This document shows positions 23,150 through 35,097 of a DNA stretch of 64,000 bases, in pieces. The DNA is from Solanum dulcamara (Eukaryota; Streptophyta; Magnoliopsida; Solanales; Solanaceae): NCBI RefSeq assembly GCF_947179165.1, contig NC_077246.1:68544421-68608420 (forward strand). Direction: 5' to 3'. The notes under the pieces are model-generated. The model saw nothing but the letters and a program-made list of their open reading frames with translations, did not search any database and had not been told where the DNA came from. A program made the position numbers and the translations under genes. Position 1 is the first letter of the stretch, and each line of letters opens with the position of its first letter.

Positions 23150-25340
23150 CTTTACGATTTAGATTAGATATATCTGCATTTAAAAAAAGTTGTGCATATA
23201 TACTTTGGACGTTTAACAAATTATGTAAATTTATCTTTTTCATTAACAAGATGTATTAAAAAAACAATTTAAAACTGTTTTTTTTTTAATTTTAAAAATG
23301 TCAACATAACTTTAAAAGCATACCTCACCCGATCCATTATTTCTTGTTAGTGTGGTATTTTAATATTTTATTAAATTGCAATTTTACATTGCTACATTTT
23401 CTTTTATTATATATTCAACAGTTAAAGGGTGATATTGGTTAAACATAAGTACTTTATAAGCGATAATTGAGGTCAAATCTAAGTGTATCTATGCTTTTTG
23501 TTTTTTATAAAATAGTTAATTATCAGAGAAGTAATATTATATTTTAAATGAATCTTAGGATTGTTGAAGTTCAACACATTCACAAGATAAATATTATAAA
23601 GATCGATGCATATGTTAAGATTCCATGGTCCTACAAAACTTGATAAGATTAACAATGACTACATATTCTCCAAATGGTGCACAAGAGAACAAGGATTGTT
23701 TGGTCATGTCCTATGCCGACCTACAAATGCACCGGTCCGTAGGTGTTAAACCATGGTTAGTGAACGTGTTAGGATCATGAGGTAGACCTAAAATTACATC
23801 GAAGAAGCAGCAAAAATGTTTTGTATAGTTGAGAGAGGGACCTCATCTTTTTCAGTTTGAAGAAGCGGTGGAATTAATTGGTTATCTATTGAGATAATCT
23901 CAGTGGAGGGTGCCATCCAATTCCTACAAAAAGACACATTCTTTTTAATTTCAATTCATAGATACCATGACTATTATTATTATATTTAATCCAAATCATT
24001 TCATTGCAGAATTTGATTTGAAAAGAGAAAACAAAGCAATAAAAGGGAAATTATATAACATCAACTCTCATGCTACTTAGTGAAATGAACCCTACTATGT
24101 CTTGTCAAAACTTGCAGGAAAAGAAACTAATTTCATCTATTAAAAATAAAAAGATCAGGAAGGAATACCGTTATATTAATCTAATAGAAAACACATACTC
24201 TCACCTTTTTATTTTAATTCTCTCTCTCATTTATCAGTAACTTTTTCAGGACACTTTTACGACCAAAAGATTAAAGGGCACTTTAGTACATTTTATATAT
24301 TTTTAGTTTAAGATCATAAGATTCAATAAGTCTCTTTACTTTCTTAATTCTGTATCAAATCAAAATTAGATAAACAAATTGAAACAGACACTACTAAAAA
24401 GTCACTATTTTTCCTTGTGAAATTTTTGCACATAAAAATTAGGAGGCTTTCTTGTGTTTTAGTGGGATCTATTTTCCACCATGCGTTTTCCCAATGAGCT
24501 AGTTCCTTGGAAAATGAGTGAAAAAATCATACTTTATAATAAAAATTTCTCATTGATTTGCAGCGGAAAAATCATCAATTAGTGAGGATGGTAGAGATGT
24601 GGTAGGACTTTTTGAAGCATGCAAGTTGTTTGCATGAAGATTAATATAATGTTTTTCTTCATAAAAAAATAGTAGAAGTTGATTTACATTTGAAACAACA
24701 GAAACAGAGAAGAAATTGTATTTTTTCATATTCTCATTCACTTTTCCCTTTACACTAGAAAAGAAATTGTGTTTTTTCATAAATGTGTATAGTAAATATG
24801 ATTAGAGCAAAAAACTAAATAGAGATGAAGTATTGTGGATATAAAAATAAATAAAATAGATAAATATACCTTGTATGTAGTATATACACGTATATATCTT
24901 GTGTTCGCTGTTATATAGAGTGTTGATTATAAAGGCTTTAACGACATTTATATAGAATGTTGGTTATAAATACATATATTTTTTTATTATCATTACATTA
25001 TTTATTTGTTGTATAAGTGTATAAGGTGAGATATTGTATAAAACATTTCAAAAATATTACCTGGTTTGGTTGTTCATAAATTCGAAATGGACTAGTTGGA
25101 GTGAACTTGAGTTTCTTCTTAAAATACTTCTATGCTCAACTTTTCTGAAGGTGAAGAATGAGAGATGGAGAATATAAAATTATATATGAGTACTATATAT
25201 AGATGTTCCTTTGTGTGATTGCAAGCCTGCCTACATTAATAACATGAAATAATGTACATTTTGAGAAAAGTATCATAGAATAAATAAAGCTTTAATATAA
25301 TAGAATAAAGTGTATTGACATTATTTCATTTAAGAAAACA
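23150..25340. other. AT-rich intergenic region or intron upstream of the DUF247 frame
   Basis: No convincing gene. If the acceptor at 23061 joins the candidate donor at 25066, most of this stretch is an intron of about 2 kb. A minus-strand ORF at 24550-24780 contains a repeated MKK(H/Y)NFFS motif but has no family resemblance that I recognise. Confidence 0.45.
25067..25205 (-). promoter_or_regulatory. Candidate promoter and first exon of the DUF247 gene
   Basis: On the minus strand a TATA-like TCTATATATAG (about 25192-25203) is followed by a CT-rich leader (CCATCTCTCATTCTTCACC) and then CCAAACCAG|GTAATA, a plausible splice donor at 25066. The frame that would join the DUF247 acceptor in phase (…YEQPNQ) has no ATG after its last upstream stop. 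The only ATG (ATGAACAACC) is in another frame and would hit a stop straight after splicing. The exon may be 5' UTR, or a further exon is missing. Confidence 0.35.
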
Positions 25341-25540
25341 TATCATAGAATAAAACTTTGAGTGTGTATTCAAGCTACCATTTATTCTAAAATTTGATAT
25401 CAAGTATAACTGAAGAAGAACTTTTTTAGGCTGTGTTTGGGTACGCCGGAAAATTTGCCATTTTTTCTGAAAAATAAGTGAGTTTTTAAATTTATTTTTA
25501 ATATTTGATAAATAAGTTGAAAAAATCCTTTGTAAAAATA

Positions 25541-26464
25541 GGAATAATGTATAAGTATCCTCCTGAATTATGACTGAAATCTCAGTGACACATTATAACT
25601 TAACTAGGGTCCTATTACGCCCTCCCCCTCCCCACATCCCACCCCCAAACTCATTTTTTTTTTGCATTATCTTACACCTTTTGTGTTGATGTGGCACCTT
25701 CAACCAAGTAAGTTGATAGTGTTTGTACACACTCGCATGCCACATCAATATATATATATTTTATTTTATTTTAAAAATAATTCTTAATTCTTTTTAAATC
25801 TTCTTATTTATTTTATCTTGTATTTAAATTAAGTTAATACACATAAAACAATTTAAAAATATTCCTTGTGTTTAAACCTTTTTTTTACCTTCATTCATTG
25901 TCTTTTCTCTTTTATTTTTTATTTACTCTTTTTATTTTTTGTCTTTCCTTTTAATTTGATTTCAAATTTAATTCCAAATACCGTGTATTTAAAATAAGTT
26001 AATTTTGAATGGATATCAAACTAAGTGAAAAAAATCAAAGAAAACTTAAAAAAATTAAAACGTTAAAGTTAAAGAACATTTTTTAATTATTTTTTAAAAA
26101 TAATTAAAAGTGAAAAGATAAGAAATTAATGAAAGAAAAAAATAAAGTTTAAAGTGAGGAAGAAATTAAATTAAATATTTTACATGGAAAGGAATGAAAA
26201 TAACTAAATATGTATATGTTTTAATATCAATAATTATATGTACTAACAAATTACAAAGTTACTAATTAAAAAAGGACATCTGTCCAATTCTTTCACTCAT
26301 CACTTGCCTTTAAGAGAGCGTGCACACTTTTTATGCCACGTCAACTTTTAGGGTGTATTTGTTACATTATAAAATAGTTTAGGGGGGTAATAGGACCCTA
26401 GTTAAGTTAAGGTGTGTCGATGGAATTTCAGTTATAGTTCACGAGAGTACTTATACATTATCCC
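25541..26464. mobile_element. Non-autonomous Mutator-like element with about 85-bp TIRs
   Basis: A 924-bp element with ends GGAATAATGTATAAGTA and, inverted, GGGATAATGTATAAGTA. The arms match for about 85 bp, including the inner block ACTTAACTAGGGTCCTATTA. Flanks are GTAAAAATA and AAAAAAATA, an eroded 9-bp TSD as expected for Mutator-like elements. Copy B of the tandem duplication (about 39735-39765) shows the empty site. The interior is AT-rich with no transposase. Confidence 0.8.
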
Positions 26465-27108
26465 AAAAAAATATTTGTATAAAATCTAAGCAAGCACTAT
26501 GTTATACCCCCAAAATTACCAAATACCCCTAGAGGATAGCGCGCTCGTATAACATATCATTCCTAACTTTTTTTGGCCAATCCGAGGCCAGAATATTGAT
26601 CAGGGGAAGAATCATGTGAGAAAGTGGTCTTGGTTGAAGTTTAGGCCAACCGGATCAAAAGATAATTTTTCGAGGCAAAATTGCTTAACCAGAAGAGTGC
26701 GCGACAGGTGCCCCAACATAGTTCATTTTCATCAATTGTTCATAAAACCCATTCACTGAATGTGATTTATGTGTTAAGTTGAAAAATGTATTGAAATGGA
26801 TCAAGTCCGCATCGCAGACTTGCTTTATCACAGTACCCAATTTTCAGTTTTAAGTGAGGGGCATTCGGGACTTTTCTCCACCCCTCCTATACTTAACCCC
26901 CGACTTTCTTAGGGCGTTTTCAACCTTGAAACAGTTCCTAAACACATTTCTAAGTCTTTTTACACAAAATTAACTTAAGAACTAGGGCTAAGGAGAGGAG
27001 AGGAGGCTAGGGTTCAAGAGATTCAAGCAAATCCTTTGCAATTTGAAATCCCAGTCTACATTCTAGGTATGTAAGGCTAACTAAAACATAGATTTGAGTT
27101 CTTCCATG

Positions 27109-29954
27109 TGTCACGACCCAGCCCCGTGGGCCGCGACTGGTGCCCTATTAGGACACCTAAACGAACTTACATACCAAATCATCATATTACAAAATAATTC
27201 CAATTTAATATTAGTCTCAATCAGAATAGCAGGCTATCCTTAATTTCAGTAGCCGCGTATGCAGAAAAATAATTTATCAAACCAAAAAGGAGCAACGGAG
27301 GGTGCGTCACCGGATACGTACATATATACAAACATATGGGCCGTTTTGGCCGTTATAACAAAAGGGGCCACATTAAGATACAAATCATACGCGAACGAAC
27401 ATATACGACCCATGACCCACACCTATGTCTACAGGCCTCTACCAAAGCATAACGAAAACATATGACGGGACAGGGCCCCGCCATACCCAAATATTCAAAT
27501 ACATAAGAGTGTGTACATCAGAAAGGCATATACCAAAATGCGGCTCCGAGTCAATAGAGCACTCTGTAGTAGAGGAAGGTATGCAGCAACGCCGATGGAT
27601 CCAGAACGTCTATACCTGCGGGCATATAACGCAGCCCCCAAAGAAAGGAGGTCAGTACGAAATATGTACTGAATATGTAAAGCACACGTGTAAGGAATAT
27701 AAATCGTAACTGAAAGGGAGGGTACACGGAGCACATACCAAACCAGAACATCAAAATTTGTACTGAAAATATATGTACACAATGCAAGTAAAATCATGCA
27801 TAAGGCATAAGAACGTGGTCACCACCCTGACGCTGGTGCCACAACACATCATACTCCAGAAGGTTTCAAATCTCCGTACCAACCCCAAACATATCGTATC
27901 ATCACAGCATGCTATATCATCAAAACATATCATATGCCATGTCACATCATGTCACCATAGACGGTACCCGGCCCTATGGAGAGGTCTCGGGACCCGTAAC
28001 ACATCATACTACTGAGTATATTATAGGGCGCACGATTACAAAGCCGGCCCGGGTTCCGGCGAACGATATCATAGTAATATGCACAAGCGGAGTAGTGAGA
28101 AACTAATGCAGCACATATATATATCAAACATTTCTGAAATTATGTTTACAGTCCCAAAACGGGTATTAGAACATTAGGGGACGATCAGGATATTATTATT
28201 TTATTCTTAGTTTTTGTAGGAAAACTCATGGGCAAAAGTTATCCCTTTATGTTTTATCAGAATAAACTAGATAGGACAACTAGGTGAATTTCGGAGCTAG
28301 TGGGCCCACCTTTGGCCAAGCCAAGGTGGCGTACATAAATTTCAAACACTTGGCCCTACGGAGTCATCTATCAAGGTTGTAGGATGATGCGGTCATATAA
28401 GTAGAAGTTACGGATATTTGCATGTTTCTTTTCAACATACATGAATTTTTAATTCAATTTCACTGAATGGATTTCTAGGAAATTCAAGCTTGGATTCTCG
28501 TGAGTAGAGTTTTTCCCGAGACTCAAATTACAACCTACTACACTTAGGATATGCCAAAACAAGAAAAAGAGGAGCTTTACATACCTTATCCGCTTCTTAC
28601 GCTCACTCAAATTCAAATCCCGTTTCTTCCAAAATCTACAAATGGTCACAATTACCAATTGTAAATTATAAGCCTTTAAGAGTTCAATTTTTTTTCCTTT
28701 ACTTGCCTACAAAAATTTGGGCAGCACCTCCCCTATAAATTCAACATCCCCGAGAATTTAACTCGGCTAGAATATCAACAACAACACCCACAAGCATACC
28801 AACAATATCAACAATTTACACTAAAAATCTTTCTTCTTCTTCTATTTTGTCACATAAGGCCACAAGTTCTATTCCACCTCACCTTCAAACTAATATCAAC
28901 ATTTCATATTCATTTACTAGCTCAAGACCACGTAATCATAATTCTAAAGAAGTTAACATTATGCCATACAATATGTAAGAATTCCACCAAAACCATAATC
29001 CACCCAAAACTTCTACGAATGTAACGAAACTACCAAATTGCATTGTCTCCTTCCAAATTCATTAAGAATAACAATAATCCATATACTAGAATTCTATTTC
29101 CATAATTACACAAAAACTATACTAAAATCACATAATTCTCTATAACAACTTAGAACCAATTTCAATGCCGTCTCGAATCATTAAACTTGTAGTTACACCA
29201 TAATCGCCATAACGACACCACTAACAAGCTAAATAAAGTTCAATTCCTCTTCTCCCAACCATCACACCACATGACCACACACACCCACTTGCACACCCAC
29301 ATGGTCACACACCCACATACATCATAATTACATAATTTCCACTTAATTCCACTAGCTACAACACATAGACTTCTTCCATAACATAAAAAAGATAGAATTC
29401 TTACCTTTTCTTCAATTTTTGACTTGCCACAAATGAAACTTTCTCGCTCAATTAATTATACCACGGTGAAGAGGGCCTCGAACTTGACAAGAAGTCAAGA
29501 AGACAAGGTTTTTGGATCAAAGTTGAAAAACTTGGAATTTTTCCCCTTTTCTTCCTCTAGTATCGGTCTCTTCTTCTCTTTCGAAGATGACTTAGCTCTC
29601 TTTGGAAGTCTTGAAATTTCTAGAGACACATATACTAAATAGATGATGGGCCAATATAATTAATGAACTAAATTTTCAAGGCTTGGGCCATATCATGTAT
29701 TGGGCCCTAATTTCTCTTATTCCCTTTTTTTTAAAGCCCAACTATAAGTCTTACAAGTAATTCACAAAATTAGTTTCCAAAATTTCCAATTTTTTTTGCC
29801 CTCGGTCTTCTTCCGTATTTCCACACCATTTTTTTTTCATGAACATCATACCGGTAATAATTGAAATAAATAAAATAATTCACAACCTCATTCTTTGCAA
29901 GCCAAAAATATTTTTTTCCCTCTTTCCGAATGCGCAAAGGTGCGAGATGTAACA
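27109..29954 (-). repeat. 3' LTR of the chromovirus
   Basis: This 2846-bp repeat is nearly identical to 35098-37960. It lacks the 16 bp present near 36806 in the partner, a loss between short ACAA repeats. ORFs within it occur identically in the other LTR and are not genes. Confidence 0.95.
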
Positions 29955-29970
29955 TCCTCCCCTCCTTTAG
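29955..29970 (-). other. Polypurine tract of the chromovirus
   Basis: The plus strand TCCTCCCCTCCTTTAG directly after the LTR end is, on the element strand, a purine run abutting the 3' LTR. This is the expected position for plus-strand priming. Confidence 0.8.
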
Positions 29971-30043
29971 AACATTCGTCCCCGAATGTTAAATTAGCCT
30001 TATGGGTTGGATTCTTTATATGGGCGGCACACATAATTAATTA

Positions 30044-33000
30044 CTAATTAATGTAATTAATTAAGAAATTTAAGTTACCTGACGGCATAGGAAACAGGTA
30101 CGGATATTTCTTCTTCATCTCGCTTTCAGCCTCCCAGGTCATTTCCTCTCGGTTATTGTTCCGCCACAGAACCTTGACAGAGGGTACATCCTTGGTCCGT
30201 AATCTTCTCACCTGCCGATCTAAAATGGCTACGGGATGTTCTTCGTAAGATAGCTCCTCTGTTATCTGTACATCTTCTATAGGAAATATTCTGGAAGGAT
30301 CACCAACACATTTACGAAGCATAGATACATGAAATAACGGGTGCACTGCCTCCAGATCGGACGGTAAGTCTAGCTCATAGGCGACTTCGCCTATCCTCTG
30401 GGTAATCTGATAAGGTCCGATATACCGCGGACTAAGCTTACCCTTTTTGCCGAACCTCATCACACCTTTCATGGGCGACACCTTCAGAAATACCCAATAG
30501 CCAATCTGAAACTCTAGTGGTCGACGTCGCTTATCTGCATATGATTTTTGTCGACTCTGGGTAGCCAATAATCGCTCCCGAATAAGCTTTACTTTATCAA
30601 CTGCTTGCTGTACCACATCTGGCCCAATTAATTTAGTCTTGCCCACATCAAACCAACCAATCGGGGATCTGCACTTCCTACCATATAGGGCTTCATATGG
30701 CGCCATTTGAATGCTAGAATGGTAGCTATTATTATAAGCAAATTCAATAAGTGGCAAATGATCGTCCCAGCTACCTTTGAAATCAATTACACAGGCCCGC
30801 AACATATCTTCCAGCGTTTGAATAGTGCGCTCGGCCTGTCCATCAGATTGAGGATGAAATGCGGTGCTAAGACTCACCTGAGTCCCTAATCCTTCTTGGA
30901 AGGATCTCCAGAAGTTAGTCGTAAATTGGGCACCTCTGTTGGTTATAATAGATACAGGAACTCCATGGAGCCTTACTATCTCCTTAATATATAATCTAGC
31001 ATAATCCCCAGTCGAATACGTAGTCCTGACAGGAAGAAAATGGGCTGATTTTGTTAATCTGTCAACAATAACCCAAATAGAATCATACCTGCGTAGAGTG
31101 CGTGGTAATCCTGTAAAAAAATCCATATTAATTCTTTCCCACTTCCAAGCGGGAATTTCCATTTGCTGTAGTAATCCAGCGGGCTTTTGATGCTCGATCT
31201 TGACTTGCTGACAGTTAGAACACTGACCAATAAACTCTGCAATATCTCTTTTCATCCCATCCCACCAATATAAACATTTGAGATCATGATACATTTTTGT
31301 GGATCCCGGATGAATAGAATATCGGGCATTATGTGCCTCGCCCATAATTTGTTGCCGCAGCCCTGCAATGTCAGGTACACATATCCTGCCTTCACATAAT
31401 AATGCCCCATCAGACGAAATTTTGAACTGAGTCCTTTCTTTGTTAAAAGCCACATTTTTGTACTGTAACAAATTGGGATCCTCGAACTGCTGCCATTTTA
31501 CCTCTTCCATAAGTGATGATTCAACAACATCTCGGATAGAAATCCCGGTATCTCCAAAATCGGCCAAACGAACTCCAAGGCTGGCTAACTGATGAATCTC
31601 ATGAACCAATTCTTTCTTTTCTGGTGGCACGTCGGTTAAACTACTCATGGACTTGCGGCTAAGTGCATCAGCTACCACATTGGCTTTCCCCGGATGATAC
31701 AAAATATCGACATCATAATCTTTCAATAATTCAAGCCATCTTTTCTGCCGCAAATTTAGCTCTTTTTGCTTAAAAATATATTGGAGGCTCTTGTGGTCCG
31801 TATAAATATCAACGTGGACCCCATATAAATAATGCCGCCACATCTTCAAGGCATGAATCATCGCGGCTAATTCTAAATCATGAGTGGGATAATTTCTCTC
31901 GTGCGGTCTAAGCTGTCGGGAAGCATAAGCTATGACTCGACCGTGCTGCATTAACATGCAACCTATCCCAATACCCGAAGCATCACAATAAATGACATAC
32001 CCCTCTGACCCCTCTGGAAGAGCTAAAACTGGAGTTGTAATCAACTTTTCCTTCAGCAATCGAAAACTGCATTCACAAGCATCAGTCCAATGAAATTTTG
32101 CTGCCTTCTGAGTTAGCTTTGTTAAGGGTGTCGCAATAAAAGCAAAATTTTCTACAAATCTTCTGTAATACCCGGCTAACCCCAGAAAGCTGCGTACCTC
32201 TGTCGGTGTGGTAGGCCTGGGCCAATTTTGTACAGCCTCAATCTTTTGTGTATCGACCCGAATGCCATCTGCTCCAACAATATGCCCTAGGAATGCCACG
32301 GAGGTTAACGAAAATTCACATTTAGAGAATTTAGCATATAATTTTTGTTGTCGAAGTATGCTGAGTACTGTTCTCAGATGATCGGAATGTGCTTCTGCTG
32401 ATCGTGAGTAAACTAAAATATCATCAATAAATACAATCACGAACATATCAAGGTACGACCGAAATACCCGATTCATCAAGTCCATAAACACCGCTGGAGC
32501 ATTAGTTAGCCCAAAAGACATCACCCTGAATTCATAATGCCCGTATCGGGTCCTGAAAGCAGTCTTTGGAATATCTGCCTCTCGTACCCATACCTAATGG
32601 TAGCCCGAACGTAAATCAATCTTTGAAAAATATTTGGAACCCTGCAACTGATCAAATAAATCGTCAATCTGGGGGAGGGGGTATTTATTTTTTATGGTCA
32701 CCTTATTTAATTGTCTGTAGTCAATACACATCCGCAGTGACCCATCTTTCTTCCTTACAAATAATACCGGCGCTCCCCAGGGCAATGTGCTGGGCCTAAT
32801 GAAGCCTTTGTCTAATAAGTCTTTCAGTTGCTCTTTCAATTCTTTTAATTCCCTCGGCGCCATTCTATACGGAGGGATGGATATAGGTTGAGTATCCGAC
32901 AACAAATCTATCGTGAACTCTACCTCCCGTTCAGGAGGAAGGCCTGGAAGCTCTTCCGGAAATATATCTGGGAATTCATTGACTACCGGAACTGATGGGA

Positions 33001-34891
33001 GAATAGGTGTCTCGGCCTTAGTATCATATACCCCAACCAAATGATAAATATAGCCTTTTTGAATCATCTTTTTAGCCTTGAGGAATGAAATAAACTTACC
33101 CCTCGGCGATGCTGTACTTCCTACCCATTCTACCACTGGTTCTCCTGGAAATTGAAACCGAACTACCTTTTTCCGGCAGTCAACATTAGCATAACAGGAA
33201 GCTAACCAGTCCATCCCCATAATAACATCAAATTCGATCATATCTAATTCCACCAAATCAGCTTTAGTACAACGATCACATATAATCACAGAACAATCCT
33301 TATATGTCTGCCTAGCTATAATAAAATCCCCAACTGGTGTAGCTACCTCAAATGGCTCTATAGGTTCGGGAGTTATTCCGATTTTACTAGCAACGAGCGG
33401 AGAGATATATGATAAAGTAGATCCGGGATCAATCAATGCATATACAGATCGAGAGAAAACCAATAATGTACCTGTGACAACATTTGGCGACGCCTCCTGA
33501 TCCTGGCGGCTAGCCAATGCATATATGCGGTTCGAAGGACCGCTAGAATCAGAAACCCCGCCACGACTTCAACCACGGCCCGCCAGTGATGGCATACCTC
33601 GTCCCGCAGAACGTGCAGCTAGAGGGGTAGACGATGAACCAGCAACTGATCCTGTCGGCTGAACTGCGCCAGCTGCACCACTCGCCAACGGACAATCTCG
33701 CATGATATGGCCTTGACGGCCGCAAGAAAAACAGGCTCCTGTAGCTCGGTAGCACTCCCCGGGATGTGATCTCCCATAATAAGAACACCGAGGCATAGGG
33801 GGCCTGGACTGACCAGAACCTCTGCTCGTCTGTGGACCTGATGCTCTGGAACTTTGGTCGGCCCCAGACGGCCCTGCACTATCAAGTCGTCTGACGGCGG
33901 ACTGCGTACTCCGGTTTAACAGAGGAAGATATCTACTGGACTGCTGCTGAGGCTGCCCGCCTCGGAAATCTCCAGAATACCCCGCTAATCTAGACCTCTT
34001 GGGCGGCCTCCTGTCACGATCTCTACCAGAATAATCTCCCCTATGCCGGTCCTCCATTCCCTGCGCATAGGCTTGCAGTCGGCCAATATCCATGCCGACC
34101 TGAGATGCCATCGCCATACAGCTGTCAACAAAATAACGATCTAACCCTATCACGTACCGATGCATCCTGTCCTCCATATCAACTACAATAGTAGGTGCAT
34201 ATCGGGCCAGAGAATCAAACTCCAAGCTGTACTCTCGAACACTCCTGCCTCGCTGCTTCAGCTGTAAAAATCTATCAACTCTCGCCCGCCGCAGCTCTGG
34301 GGGTAAGAAGTGGCTGAGGAAGGCAGCTGCAAACTCATCCCATACCGCTGGGGGAGCACCCTCGCCCCTGGACAGCTCTCAAGACTCATACCAGTTAATC
34401 GCAACATGCCGTAACCTGTGTGAAGCTAATTCAACAGACTCGGTCTCAGAAGCCCTGACCAGTCTCAATGAGCGCTGCATCTGCCGAATAAAATCCTGGG
34501 GGTCCTCCTCGGGCTTAGACCCAAAAAACTCTGGAGGATTACATGTCAGGAAATCGCGGACCCTCAAACTATCACGTCTGTCATCATCATCACCTCTTTG
34601 CCCACGTCCGCGAGCCTGACCCGCTACTATCGTCGTCAGCAACTGCACAGCCTCCTTCAGCACCCTATCCTCCGCCCTAAGCTGAGGAGCTGGAGGCTCG
34701 GGCGCTGGAGCCTCTGGAGCTAATGGGGGAGCTGCTCCAGGCTCCTCCGGTGGTGGTGTAGCAGACCCTTCTGACTGGGGCATAACATCTGGCATAGTCT
34801 GAGCACGAGCTCGGGTAGCTCTCGGCCTTCGACTCATCCATCCGACCACTGCTTTGCCCTTCTGGGCCGCCATCGCCTTCTTTGGAGGCAT
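30044..34891 (-). pseudogene. Chromovirus gag-pol polyprotein with three in-frame stops
   Basis: One uninterrupted frame of about 1615 codons from MPPKKAMAAQKGK at 34891. It includes gag with a CCHC knuckle (CFSCGRQGHIMRDC, residue about 385), an aspartic protease ([11 protein letters not shown], about 484), reverse transcriptase with FIDDILVYS (about 820), RNase H ([13 protein letters not shown], about 966), and integrase with an HHCC finger (about 1184) and core (MDFFTGLP, about 1254). It ends in a chromodomain-like tail ([20 protein letters not shown]). Stops are TGA at 34379-34381, TGA at 33569-33571 and TAG at 32594-32596, each one transition from a sense codon. The second catalytic Asp of integrase is Asn (TNRGAQFT, codon 30938-30940). 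No frameshift is seen. The frame is a recent relic and cannot give full-length protein or normal integrase. Confidence 0.93.
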
Positions 34892-35079
34892 CACTGAAAA
34901 ATACAATAGCCGATTAGAAAAGGAATTCATCCTAATAGCACAGCTCTCGCGCACGATCTAAGATTCAAAGAAAAGTAACACCCTAAATGTCCTGCAACCT
35001 CCTGTTTATAGATGTGGTGCACAACACACCGATAACCAGGACTCTACGAGACACGGCCTGTAGACACTCCAAGGACAAA

Positions 35080-35094
35080 CCGCTCTGATACCAC
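35080..35094 (-). other. Primer binding site of the chromovirus
   Basis: The minus strand reads TGGTATCAGAGCGG a few bases inside the 5' LTR. It is complementary to the 3' end of plant initiator Met-tRNA, the usual primer of these elements. Confidence 0.85.
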
Positions 35095-35097
35095 TTT

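Noticed and set aside
24550..24780. Minus-strand ORF with a repeated MKK(H/Y)NFFS motif
   Set aside because: The motif comes from a local DNA duplication in AT-rich sequence; no support as an exon.
27259..28127. Several 60-100 codon ORFs recurring almost unchanged at 35248-36117
   Set aside because: They lie in the paired LTRs of the chromovirus, overlap on both strands and show no family features; their identity reflects LTR identity.
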